From Acinetobacter sp. ANC 4169 (lineage in GTDB: Bacteria > Pseudomonadota > Gammaproteobacteria > Pseudomonadales > Moraxellaceae): a DNA stretch of 64,000 nt. The position numbers and the translations under genes are program-made. The notes beneath the pieces were generated by a model. That model was given only the letters and a program-made list of their open reading frames with translations. It searched no databases and had not been told where the DNA came from. Positions 8,910-19,381 of the stretch are shown here, in pieces. Positions within the stretch are counted from its first letter, which is position 1, and the number at the start of each line of letters is the position of its first letter. Where the stretch lies: assembly GCF_002135355.1 (NCBI RefSeq), contig NZ_NEGE01000003.1, forward strand, positions 186,001-250,000. Direction: 5' to 3'.

Positions 8910-11207
8910 ATGTCGAATATGCAACTGGATACCTTAAGACGCATTGTGCAAGAAATCAATGCGTCCACCAGTTTGCATGAGTCACTCGACATCATGGTCA
9001 ATCAGGTGGCCGAAGCCATGCATGTAGATGTCTGCTCCATCTATCTGCTGGATGAGCGTAACCAGCGTTATCTGCTCATGGCATCTAAGGGATTGAATCC
9101 TGAAGCTGTGGGACATGTTTCTTTGCACACCAGCGAGGGACTAGTGGGACTGGTGGGACAACGCGAAGAAATCGTCAATCTGGACAATGCACCAAAGCAC
9201 GAACGCTTTATGTACCTGCCTGAAACCGGGGAAGAAATTTATAATTCTTTCTTAGGCGTTCCTGTCATGTACCGCCGTAAAGTGATGGGCGTTCTGGTGG
9301 TGCAAAATAAAGAATCTCAAGATTTTAGCGAAGCCGCTGAATCCTTTCTGGTCACTTTGTGTGCCCAGCTTTCCGGTGTGATTGCCCATGCCCATGCGGT
9401 CGGCAATATCGATGTATTCCGCAAGCCAAGTAACCTGCCCGCTTATAAAACCTTCCAGGGTGTTTCAGGTTCAGGTGGAATTGCCTTAGGTCGTGCCGTC
9501 ATTCTCTATCCGCCTGCAGATCTGGCTGCCGTACCGGACCGTGAAGCGGATGACATCAGTGAAGAACTGGAACTGCTTGATCATGCGCTGAATGCAGTGC
9601 GTCAGGAAATTCAATCACTTGATGAAAAAATGCAGGATGCCTTAATGGCTGAAGAACGGGCTTTATTTAGCGTGTTTTTGCGCATGCTGGATGAAAATGC
9701 TTTACCTTCTGAAATTAAAGCTGAAATCCGCGATGGTAACTGGGCACAAGGTGCAGTCAGGAATGTCATAGATAATCACATTGCCCTGTTTGCACAAATG
9801 GAAGATGATTATTTACGCGAACGTGTGTCTGACCTGAAAGATCTGGGGCGTCGCATTTTAGCCTTTTTACAGGAAGCTGATGCCAGCCATCGCGAACTGA
9901 CTGATGAAAGCATTCTGATTGGGGAAGAAATTTCAACGGCAGCCCTGGTTGAATTACCGGTCGATAAAATCGCCGCGATTGTCACCACTGAAGGTGCCAT
10001 GAATTCACATATGGTGATTGTGGCACGTGCGCTGGGTATTCCAACTGTGGTGGGTGTGACTGAACTGCCAATCAATACCCTGGATGATGTCGAGATGATT
10101 GTCGATGCCCATCAGGGACGTGTATTTATCAATCCGCCTCGCCGTTTGCGTAGCCGCTATAAAGAAATCCAGAAAGAAGAAGAACAGCTTGCTAAAGACT
10201 TAAAGCAATACGAAACCAAAGATGCCATTACTCCGGATGGGGTGGCCGTTAAACTGTTTGTGAATACCGGTTTGATGATTGATGTAGTACGTGGGGTACA
10301 ACGTGGCGCTAAAGGCGTCGGTTTATACCGTTCTGAAATTCCGTTTATGCTACGTGACCGCTTCCCCGGCGAAGAAGAACAGCGTGCCATTTATCGTCAG
10401 CAGCTTAGTCACTTTGCCAATAAACCTGTGGTGATGCGGACCCTCGACATTGGTGCAGATAAAGATTTACCCTATTTCTCGATTGAAGAAGAAAACTCAG
10501 CGCTGGGCTGGCGCGGCATCCGTTTTACCCTGGATCATCCTGAAATTTTTTCTGCACAAATTCGTGCCATGCTCAAAGCCAGTATTGGTCTGAATAACCT
10601 GCACATTTTACTGCCCATGATCACCAGTGTCAGCGAAGTAGAAGAAGCCTTATATCTGCTTGACCGTGACTGGGCCGCAGTGCAGGAAGAAGAGCAGGTT
10701 AAAATTACCAAGCCCAAAATTGGCATTATGGTTGAAGTACCGAGTGTGCTGTTACAGATTGAAGAATTTTCTGAGCTGGTGGATTTCTTCTCGGTCGGTT
10801 CCAATGACTTGACCCAGTATTTGCTGGCAGTTGACCGTAATAATCCTCGGGTTGCCAATGTCTATTCTCACTTCCATCCTGCGGTTTTACGTGCCTTGAC
10901 CCGTCTGGTTCAGGAATGTCATAAATACGATAAACCGATCAGTATTTGTGGAGAAATGGCCGGAGATCCATTGGCGGCTGTACTGTTAATGGCGATGGGC
11001 TTTAATACCCTGTCGATGAGTTCAAGTAATATTTTGCGGGTGCGTAAAGCGATTTGTCATGTTCCAATGACCGACGCGCAGGAACAGCTGGAACGGGTAT
11101 TAAAAATGAGTAATCCGCTGATGATTAAAAGCTGGATGGAGTATTACTTCAAGACCCATGGTCTGGGGGATATGGTGAAATCTGCAACCCGTATTGTAGG
11201 TGCTTAA
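8910..11207 (+). CDS. ptsP: phosphoenolpyruvate-protein phosphotransferase PtsP (enzyme I-Ntr)
   Basis: First enzyme of the nitrogen-related phosphotransferase system; it takes phosphate from phosphoenolpyruvate and passes it to NPr. The 765-residue product has a GAF domain (about 5-160), the helical NPr-binding domain, the phosphohistidine segment TTEGAMNSHMVIVARALG with active His367, and a C-terminal TIM barrel with GSNDLTQYLLAVDRNNP and the ICGEMAGDP signature. The ATG follows a GGAG. The GAF domain and length separate PtsP from the sugar-system PtsI. It ends at the bidirectional terminator 11241-11277 shared with a convergent small gene. Confidence 0.97.
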   Translation: MSNMQLDTLRRIVQEINASTSLHESLDIMVNQVAEAMHVDVCSIYLLDERNQRYLLMASKGLNPEAVGHVSLHTSEGLVGLVGQREEIVNLDNAPKHERFMYLPETGEEIYNSFLGVPVMYRRKVMGVLVVQNKESQDFSEAAESFLVTLCAQLSGVIAHAHAVGNIDVFRKPSNLPAYKTFQGVSGSGGIALGRAVILYPPADLAAVPDREADDISEELELLDHALNAVRQEIQSLDEKMQDALMAEERALFSVFLRMLDENALPSEIKAEIRDGNWAQGAVRNVIDNHIALFAQMEDDYLRERVSDLKDLGRRILAFLQEADASHRELTDESILIGEEISTAALVELPVDKIAAIVTTEGAMNSHMVIVARALGIPTVVGVTELPINTLDDVEMIVDAHQGRVFINPPRRLRSRYKEIQKEEEQLAKDLKQYETKDAITPDGVAVKLFVNTGLMIDVVRGVQRGAKGVGLYRSEIPFMLRDRFPGEEEQRAIYRQQLSHFANKPVVMRTLDIGADKDLPYFSIEEENSALGWRGIRFTLDHPEIFSAQIRAMLKASIGLNNLHILLPMITSVSEVEEALYLLDRDWAAVQEEEQVKITKPKIGIMVEVPSVLLQIEEFSELVDFFSVGSNDLTQYLLAVDRNNPRVANVYSHFHPAVLRALTRLVQECHKYDKPISICGEMAGDPLAAVLLMAMGFNTLSMSSSNILRVRKAICHVPMTDAQEQLERVLKMSNPLMIKSWMEYYFKTHGLGDMVKSATRIVGA

Positions 11208-11214
11208 AAAAGAT

Positions 11215-11406
11215 TTATAGAACAGCAAATACTGTGCAAGAAAAAGGGAGATAGTCATTTGAGTATCTCCCTTTTTTGTGCTTGTCATAGCCACGTTTTG
11301 CATTTTTCTTGCGGTCTACAAAGACCTGGCTTTTGTTGACTTCATACATATGTTTTGCCACAAAGTTGTGAATCACAACCTCTGGCAGTACTTTTTTCTT
11401 TGCCAT
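11215..11406 (-). CDS. small basic protein whose frame runs through its own terminator without a stop
   Basis: A 63-codon gene on the strand opposite ptsP. ATG 11406 has AGGTGA seven bases ahead. The product begins MAKKKVLPEVVIHNFVAKHM and continues with a lysine/arginine-rich stretch (RKKNAKRGYDKHKKGRY). From codon 47 the frame enters a strong terminator hairpin (stem GGGAGATA/TATCTCCC, then T5), and the first in-frame stop lies beyond it at 11215. Transcripts that end at the T-run would lack a stop codon. The same arrangement is known for the ribosome-rescue factor ArfA, which is made from non-stop mRNAs and limited by tmRNA. The typical ArfA motif KKGKGSY is not present, so homology is not claimed. 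It may instead be an uncharacterised family whose stop was lost. Confidence 0.65.
   Translation of the reverse strand: MAKKKVLPEVVIHNFVAKHMYEVNKSQVFVDRKKNAKRGYDKHKKGRYSNDYLPFSCTVFAVL
11241..11277. terminator. bidirectional terminator between ptsP and the small convergent gene
   Basis: AAAAA, then the perfect 8-bp stem GGGAGATA/TATCTCCC with a 10-base loop, then six T; it has a U-run on either strand. On the minus strand it lies inside the coding frame of the gene at 11215-11406. Confidence 0.93.
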
Positions 11407-11651
11407 TTTACTCACCTGTTTTTCAAGTTTCACATCATGGATGATGTTGAACATATATTGCGCTATTTTCTTAAAATTTCAAGTGGATTAAGCTTTTCGA
11501 TTTAGCTATATCTAACTATCTGCTAAATAAAAATCTCCTCTACTTTTAAGGCAAGAAATTATTCTTTTCTAGACTAAACAAAAACTTAAAACTGTATCCA
11601 ATACTAGTTGATCACTACAATGATTCAGCAAGAGGGAAAATAATATTATTT

Positions 11652-11686
11652 ACCTCTCCCTAACCCTCTCCTAAAAGGAGAGGGAA
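11652..11686. repeat. palindromic repeat, copy 2 (single arm)
   Basis: CCTCTCCCTAACCCTCTCC followed by TAAAAGGAGAGGG, forming a short hairpin just past the stop codon of the acyl-CoA dehydrogenase gene. It is nearly identical to the arms at 770-857 and 37600-37760. The rest of the 11407-11651 gap is AT-rich with no gene seen. Confidence 0.75.
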
Positions 11687-11691
11687 TATTC

Positions 11692-13353
11692 TCAAGATGC
11701 AAAAGCCCTTTCCAACACACGCTCCACATCTACCATTTTCGCATCCAGCATACCCACCACACGCCCATGAAATGCACTATACCGGCTTTGAATAAAACCA
11801 TTCGCTACATAGTCAGGTGCATAACGTTTTAGTAAAACTGCTTGCGCCAAAATCACCAGACGGCTGACCAGACTACGCCCCATAAACTGCAACTCATCAG
11901 CAGGTTGCTGCAACAGTTTAAACAGGCTTTGTAATTCATTTTTTAAGGTTTCATGTTGCATCGCCGTTGATGCCAGATCTTTAAACAATAGCTCAGTCGA
12001 TTCAGGTTCACGGCCCATCGCGCGCAGCACATCCAGGCACATGACATTGCCCGAACCTTCCCAAATGGTATTCACCGGGGCTTCTTTAAAAATACGCGCC
12101 ATGATGCCGTTATCCACATAACCATTGCCGCCAAAGACTTCCATGGCTTCACCTGTCAACTCGACTGCCCGCTTGCAAATCCAGAACTTGGAAGCTGGCG
12201 TCATGATGCGTTTCCAAGCTACGGACAGCTCATCATCCTGTTCATAACAATGCGCCAGATGAAAACTGAGTTGCATTGCTGCTTCGGTTTCCAAGGCTAA
12301 ATCGGCCAATACAGCGCGCATTAAAGGTTGTTCGGCCAGACGTTTGCCAAAAGCCGTACGCTGACGGGTATAAGCAATGCACTGTACCAATGCCTGACGC
12401 AGCATGGCTGTGCTGCCAACGGAACAGGTCAGGCGGGTGTAATTTGCCATTTCAATAATGGTCGGAATGCCGCGCCCTGCTTCACCAATCATGATGCCCC
12501 AAGCTTCTTTAAATTCCACTTCGGAACTGGAGTTACTGCGGTTTCCGACTTTGTCTTTAAGTCGCTGAATGTGAATTTTATTTTTTGTGCCATCTTCCAG
12601 CCAGCGCGGCACAAAGAAACAGGCCAAACCATCCTGTTCGGTTTTCGCAACCACCAGATGAGCATCACACATCGGCGCGGAGAAAAACCATTTATGCCCG
12701 GTCAGTAAATAGGCCTTACCCCGGCCTGATTCAGCGACAGGAACAGCTAGGGTTTCATTGGCCCGCACATCGGAACCGCCCTGCTTTTCGGTCATACCCA
12801 TGCCCAGCCAAATCGATTTCTTCTGGCTGATGGGTAGGTCACGTTCATCGTATTCGGTAGATAATAGTTTCTCGCCAATTTTGGCCCACAGTTCAGGTTC
12901 ACGCTGAATTAAGGGAATGCTGCCCAAAGTCATTGAAGTTGGACACAGACTGCCGCATTCGACCTGTCCGCTTAAGTAAAAACGCGCTGCCCACTCTACC
13001 CATTTGGAGGAAGATGCCGCATGGTTAAATGGATGGGCATGGCTGTCGAATTTGCGGTTTAAAGCCATCCATTTATGCCATGCAGGATGAAACTCGATGT
13101 AATCTTTACGGCGGCCACGGGCATCAAAGGCATGCAGAATGGGCGTGTGCTTATTGGCTAAATCGGCATATTGATAATATTCGGCTGATCCCACCACTTT
13201 GCCCATATCACACAAGGTTGCTTGATCATGGCTGCCATAACGCTTCAATATTTCATGTAAAACCGTATCGGATGAAAATAGATTGTAATCTTGCAGTTCA
13301 TCAAACTGGTTGCTGATTTGATGGGTCATCCATGTCTGATTCGATATATGCAT
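11692..13353 (-). CDS. AidB-like acyl-CoA dehydrogenase
   Basis: A 553-residue flavoprotein of the acyl-CoA dehydrogenase superfamily, AidB branch. E. coli AidB has isovaleryl-CoA dehydrogenase activity and belongs to the adaptive response to alkylation. The shared signatures are FHPAWHKWMAL near residue 90, QVECGSLCPTSMT, GMGMTEKQGGSDVRAN, LTGHKWFFSAPMCDAH, and the C-terminal VFGGNGYVDNGIMARIFKEAPVN. The start ATG has AGGAAG eight bases ahead. It is divergent from a TetR regulator 94 bp away, which probably controls it. The physiological substrate is not evident from sequence. Confidence 0.88.
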   Translation of the reverse strand: MHISNQTWMTHQISNQFDELQDYNLFSSDTVLHEILKRYGSHDQATLCDMGKVVGSAEYYQYADLANKHTPILHAFDARGRRKDYIEFHPAWHKWMALNRKFDSHAHPFNHAASSSKWVEWAARFYLSGQVECGSLCPTSMTLGSIPLIQREPELWAKIGEKLLSTEYDERDLPISQKKSIWLGMGMTEKQGGSDVRANETLAVPVAESGRGKAYLLTGHKWFFSAPMCDAHLVVAKTEQDGLACFFVPRWLEDGTKNKIHIQRLKDKVGNRSNSSSEVEFKEAWGIMIGEAGRGIPTIIEMANYTRLTCSVGSTAMLRQALVQCIAYTRQRTAFGKRLAEQPLMRAVLADLALETEAAMQLSFHLAHCYEQDDELSVAWKRIMTPASKFWICKRAVELTGEAMEVFGGNGYVDNGIMARIFKEAPVNTIWEGSGNVMCLDVLRAMGREPESTELLFKDLASTAMQHETLKNELQSLFKLLQQPADELQFMGRSLVSRLVILAQAVLLKRYAPDYVANGFIQSRYSAFHGRVVGMLDAKMVDVERVLERAFAS

Positions 13354-13447
13354 CGTCTATACTTCCTGCTTGTTGTTCTGGGCTTTTCATTCCAGTATAG
13401 AGAAAAAATAGCCGCAGGTTGTTCGGCTTTGTTTGATCAAGAGTTTT

Positions 13448-14098
13448 ATGAAAAATCCCGAGATTCAAGTACGGCGTAAGCCACGTCAGTCCAGAGCCAA
13501 GCTGACTCAGGAAGCCTTGCAGGACAGTTTTGTTCGGCTTTTGCATGAGCGTGCCGCACATGACATTACCATTCGCGAGATTACCGATTTGGCCGGTGTA
13601 GGCTTAGGCACGTTTTATGAATATTTTTCCAAAAAGGAAGATTTGATTGCGCTGACCATTTACAGACACGTAAAAAACAATGCCGAAGACTTAAAAACTT
13701 ATGCACAAAGCCTGATCAAGTTATCCACAGATATGGCTCTGGATGATTATTTAAAACCGGTGATTCACTTTCAGCTTAAGCAGATTCAGGCACAGCAGTT
13801 TTTATGGGCACAGACTTTTTTGCTGGAACGGCAGATTTCCAATATTGAGAGTTATCGCAAGAGTTATGAGATGATGGTGCAGATGTGGCAAAGCATTCTT
13901 GTGCCATTTATTCAGGATGCTGAACAGCTGAAACGCATGAGTTTAAATGTGCAGCGGGTATGTTATGGCTTTGTGTCGCAGACGTTGTTGGTAGAGCCTG
14001 AGTTTGGGGAATGGAAAATTTTAGAGGAGGACATTATTCAAACTTTTGCCAATATAATTTTTAACTTAGATTCTCAAATGAAGTGCAACAGAGATTAA
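13448..14098 (+). CDS. TetR-family regulator with an IS30-derived C-terminal tail
   Basis: A 216-residue regulator. The N-terminal helix-turn-helix is about residues 10-60 (RAKLTQEALQDSFVRLL, ITIREITDLAGVGLGTFYEYF), and the rest is an all-helical ligand domain. A TTG five codons upstream is in frame, but ATG 13448 with AAGAG nearby is preferred. It is divergent from the AidB-like gene, its likely target. The IS30 element begins at 14065 inside the last codons. Joining the sequence across the element restores ...ATT TTT AAT TAA, so the ancestral protein ended at Asn206. The present tail LDSQMKCNRD and its stop codon come from the IS left end. The fold should be intact. Confidence 0.9.
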   Translation: MKNPEIQVRRKPRQSRAKLTQEALQDSFVRLLHERAAHDITIREITDLAGVGLGTFYEYFSKKEDLIALTIYRHVKNNAEDLKTYAQSLIKLSTDMALDDYLKPVIHFQLKQIQAQQFLWAQTFLLERQISNIESYRKSYEMMVQMWQSILVPFIQDAEQLKRMSLNVQRVCYGFVSQTLLVEPEFGEWKILEEDIIQTFANIIFNLDSQMKCNRD

Positions 14099-15112
14099 AT
14101 TATTGGAAAGAAGCAAGATGAGCTAGCATTCTGCTTCCGACCGACCAAAGTCAAAGTTGCATCATGAACTATACTCATCTTACCCAAGAAGAAAGATATC
14201 AGATTTATACCTTGTTACGTGAAGGTTTTTCTAAACGTTATATTGCTTCGAGACTGAATCGTTCCCCTTCAACCATTTTTAGAGAAATCAAACGTAATCG
14301 AGCCAGAAATGGCTATTTCGCTAAACATGCCCATAAACTAGCTCGAAGACGCCATTGTCCCAATCCTAAAACAATCCCGGGTGAAATGTGGGCACATGTC
14401 ACCTCTTATCTTGAGCTTCAATGGAGTCCTGAACAGATCGCTTCTCGTGTTCCAGTCAGTTTGCATTCAATTTATCGCTTCATACGCCAGGATAAAAACA
14501 AGGGCGGTACACTCTTTCACAACCTACGTTTCAGAAATCAAAGAAAGAGGAAATACGGCTCTACTGAAACCCGTGGTCAGTTGAGCAACCGTAAAAGTAT
14601 TCATGACAGACCTATGGAGATTGAGCAGCGCACTCGCTTTGGGGATCTGGAAATAGATACGATTGTGGGTAAGAACCATCAGCAATCATTGGTTTCAATT
14701 GTAGATCGCAAGACAGGTTATTTATGGCTGAAGAAGTGCAGCTCACGCAAGGCAGAGGAAATTTGCCAAGCAACCATCAGTTTGCTTAAGCCGGTCAAAG
14801 ATCAGCTACAGACGATTACCGCAGATAACGGTAAGGAGTTCAGCCTGCATGAGTATGCTGCTGAAGAATTAGGGATAGACTGGTATTTCGCTGATCCTTA
14901 TAGCGCCTGGCAACGAGGCACGAATGAAAATACCAATGGCTTAATCAGGCAATATATTAGAAAAGGCAGTGATTTGAATGCCTATACGGATGAATATATC
15001 TCAGAAATTACTCAACGTTTGAATCATCGGCCAAGAAAAAGACTCGGCTTTAAAAGTCCGAGTCAGGTATTATGGCAACAACATGGTGTTGCACTTCAAA
15101 TGCTAATCTAAG
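14065..15112 (+). mobile_element. intact IS30-family insertion sequence (1048 bp)
   Basis: The ends are imperfect 26-bp inverted repeats (22 of 26 matching) at 14065-14090 and 15087-15112, sharing CTTAGATT at the tips and TGAAGTGCAACA inside. The direct repeat TAA flanks both sides (14062-14064 and 15113-15115), giving a 3-bp target duplication. The single transposase gene is full length, and its stop codon lies inside the right repeat. The element occupies the last codon of the ancestral tetR gene. Confidence 0.93.
14164..15111 (+). CDS. IS30-family transposase
   Basis: A 315-residue DDE transposase. The N-terminal helix-turn-helix region reads YTHLTQEERYQIYTLLREGFS, then IASRLNRSPSTIFREIKRN, typical of IS30. 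The catalytic residues are Asp165 (GDLEIDTIVG), Asp221 (TADNGKEF) and Glu255 (NENTNGLIRQY), giving the 33-residue D-E spacing of this family. The C-terminal HRPRKRLGFKSP motif is present. No frameshift or internal stop is seen, so the enzyme is probably active. Confidence 0.96.
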   Translation: MNYTHLTQEERYQIYTLLREGFSKRYIASRLNRSPSTIFREIKRNRARNGYFAKHAHKLARRRHCPNPKTIPGEMWAHVTSYLELQWSPEQIASRVPVSLHSIYRFIRQDKNKGGTLFHNLRFRNQRKRKYGSTETRGQLSNRKSIHDRPMEIEQRTRFGDLEIDTIVGKNHQQSLVSIVDRKTGYLWLKKCSSRKAEEICQATISLLKPVKDQLQTITADNGKEFSLHEYAAEELGIDWYFADPYSAWQRGTNENTNGLIRQYIRKGSDLNAYTDEYISEITQRLNHRPRKRLGFKSPSQVLWQQHGVALQMLI

Positions 15113-15182
15113 TAATTAAAAATGTCCTTTTTTGAAGTTAAATATCCGTTTTTAATTGACAAAACACATCAAAATCGCTCAC

Positions 15183-15209
15183 AAAAAAACCGACTTGTTT
15201 CCAAGCCGG
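15183..15209 (-). terminator. probable terminator of the 15.3-15.8 kb gene
   Basis: Stem CCGACTTG/CAAGCCGG with one mismatch; on the minus strand it is followed by seven T. It lies about 90 bp past the stop at 15300. Confidence 0.7.
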
Positions 15210-15299
15210 GATTCTGCTGATCTTTTAACTTTTTATTTTATCTTAACATGTTGATATTAAAACATTATTTAAATTTAATTTCGTATAACGGCCATTATG

Positions 15300-15767
15300 T
15301 TAAATGGGATACTCATCATGGATATTAGAACCAAAAACTACTCTTCCATGATGAATGTATAGTCCCCAATTTAGGCTATTATCAAAAATTGATATCTCAT
15401 CAGAAGAGTAATAAAAATCATCGAAAAACTTTACGAAAATTTTCCAGTTAGTACTAACAGCAATATCAGGTTGCCAAACGACATAAATATCTTTTTGAAA
15501 AGCTAACCCTGTATGAAATAACCATTTTTTTATTGTTTTATCTTCGGCATTAATTTCTCTAAAACAATTAAAATTCTTTTTTTCTATCAAGTTTTTAGTA
15601 ATTTCAGAACTATAATTCCAAAGGAAATTTGAAGCCTGTGGAGTCATAGGCTTTATTTGATCTAAATGTATCTGATTAAGCTGATTATAAGAATCATCGT
15701 CAAATCTCCAATGTATTGGAAATTGATCAAATGACATTATGAAATTGTTTAAACTTTTTAAATCCAT
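15300..15767 (-). CDS. hypothetical protein, possibly DUF2947-like
   Basis: A 155-residue soluble protein rich in aromatic residues, with no signal peptide or membrane segment. The stretches IHWRFDDDSY and KPMTPQASNFLWN recall the DUF2947 family, whose role is unknown; this match is from memory of the pattern and weak. Base composition is visibly more AT-rich than the neighbours. It stands alone between the IS30 element and katG, with poor ribosome-site quality. Recent acquisition is possible. Confidence 0.55.
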   Translation of the reverse strand: MDLKSLNNFIMSFDQFPIHWRFDDDSYNQLNQIHLDQIKPMTPQASNFLWNYSSEITKNLIEKKNFNCFREINAEDKTIKKWLFHTGLAFQKDIYVVWQPDIAVSTNWKIFVKFFDDFYYSSDEISIFDNSLNWGLYIHHGRVVFGSNIHDEYPI

Positions 15768-15918
15768 AGTTATTAGAAAGTCTTTAACTTATTCTAAAAT
15801 TAACATAATACACCTTATACGAAATTCAATATAAGTTAAATAAGATCAATATTTTAAAATCTATAAAAAGCTAAGTGAGTAGAAATTCAGCTTTTTACAT
15901 GACATTTCTACGTTCATT

Positions 15919-15946
15919 AAAAAACCGCCCCTCAAGGCAGTTTTTT
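15919..15946 (-). terminator. terminator of katG
   Basis: AAAAAACCGCC/GGCAGTTTTTT stem (one G-T pair) with a 6-base loop, 16 bp past the katG stop, with T-runs on both strands. Confidence 0.85.
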
Positions 15947-15961
15947 ACATCTCAATGCAAA

Positions 15962-18540
<2,579 letters not shown>

Positions 18541-18981
18541 ATGCAAAATAAGATTGAGCACATCATTCAACAACATGACATTATTTTATTTGACGCGATT
18601 TGCGTCATATGTAATGGCTGGGCTAAATTTTTGATCAAGCATGATCGGCAGGCAAAATTTAAACTGGTTTCCGCACAATCCCCTTTAGGTGAAGAAATCC
18701 TGAAATATTATGCGATGTCGACCGAGCATTACACCACCATGCTGGTCATTAAAGATGGGCAACTTTATACAGAGTCGTCTGCTTTGCTCAAAGTTATGCA
18801 GCATCTCGGATTGCCATTTTCCCTGATGAATTTAGGTTATCTCATGCCGCGTTTTATTCGGGATTTTCTCTACAGACGTGTAGCCTTAAATCGCTATCAA
18901 CTTTTTGGAACCACCAATAACTGCCTGCTTCCATCAGCTGAGAATAAAAGCCATTTTTTGGATCATGCCATTCGTGAATGA
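18541..18981 (+). CDS. DCC-family thiol-disulfide oxidoreductase-like protein (DUF393)
   Basis: A 146-residue protein of the DCC family, named for a conserved Asp-x-x-Cys-x-x-Cys motif. Here it is FDAICVICNGW near residues 17-27. The conserved RDFLYRRVALNRYQLFG block lies toward the C-terminus (about residues 108-124). The family is predicted to be thioredoxin-like but has no settled function. The next gene, a DoxX-like membrane protein, starts inside its last codons, so the two are translationally coupled and probably work together. Confidence 0.85.
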   Translation: MQNKIEHIIQQHDIILFDAICVICNGWAKFLIKHDRQAKFKLVSAQSPLGEEILKYYAMSTEHYTTMLVIKDGQLYTESSALLKVMQHLGLPFSLMNLGYLMPRFIRDFLYRRVALNRYQLFGTTNNCLLPSAENKSHFLDHAIRE

Positions 18982-19375
18982 TAAGCTGCAATTAGAAAGA
19001 CCCCTTCGACTTATTCAGATCACGCTTGCGGTACTTTGGATTTATCAGGGATTGATACCCAAAATCCTGTTTCAGTCGACTGCGGAAATCGAAATTTGGC
19101 AGAGCTTGGGCTTAGAACTGGCTCTGTCAAAAAGCTGTGTTGCACTATCGGGCATGATTGAAATGATATTTGGCTGTAGTTTTCTGATTTGGCCACGAGC
19201 CATTTTCATCCATCAGCTTAATATTTTGGGCTTAAGTGGATTATTAGTGCTAATTATGCTCACGAATCCCTTACAACTCACCACTGCATTTAATCCAGTG
19301 GTGATGAATATGGCCATGATCGTCATTTCAATGGTTGCCATTCAAATTTTAAAGCTCAGAAACCAGCAACCTTAA
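18965..19375 (+). CDS. DoxX-like integral membrane protein
   Basis: A 136-residue protein with four hydrophobic helices and the DoxX-like features LRLIQITLAVLWIYQGLIPK near the N-terminus and GMIEMIFG in the middle. The chosen ATG (18965) overlaps the end of the DCC gene by 17 bases; a GTG at 18974 is an alternative. In other bacteria DCC and DoxX-like genes are often adjacent, which supports a joint membrane redox or thiol role, but the reaction is unknown. Confidence 0.8.
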   Translation: MPFVNDKLQLERPLRLIQITLAVLWIYQGLIPKILFQSTAEIEIWQSLGLELALSKSCVALSGMIEMIFGCSFLIWPRAIFIHQLNILGLSGLLVLIMLTNPLQLTTAFNPVVMNMAMIVISMVAIQILKLRNQQP

Positions 19376-19381
19376 CAAAGA

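Noticed and set aside
11215-11406. Direct assignment of the stopless small gene as arfA
   Set aside because: The KKGKGSY-type motif of ArfA is not present; only the gene architecture matches, so no symbol was given.
14065-15112. IS30 element as the edge of a larger composite transposon or island
   Set aside because: No second copy occurs in the window, and the 3-bp duplication shows a simple insertion.
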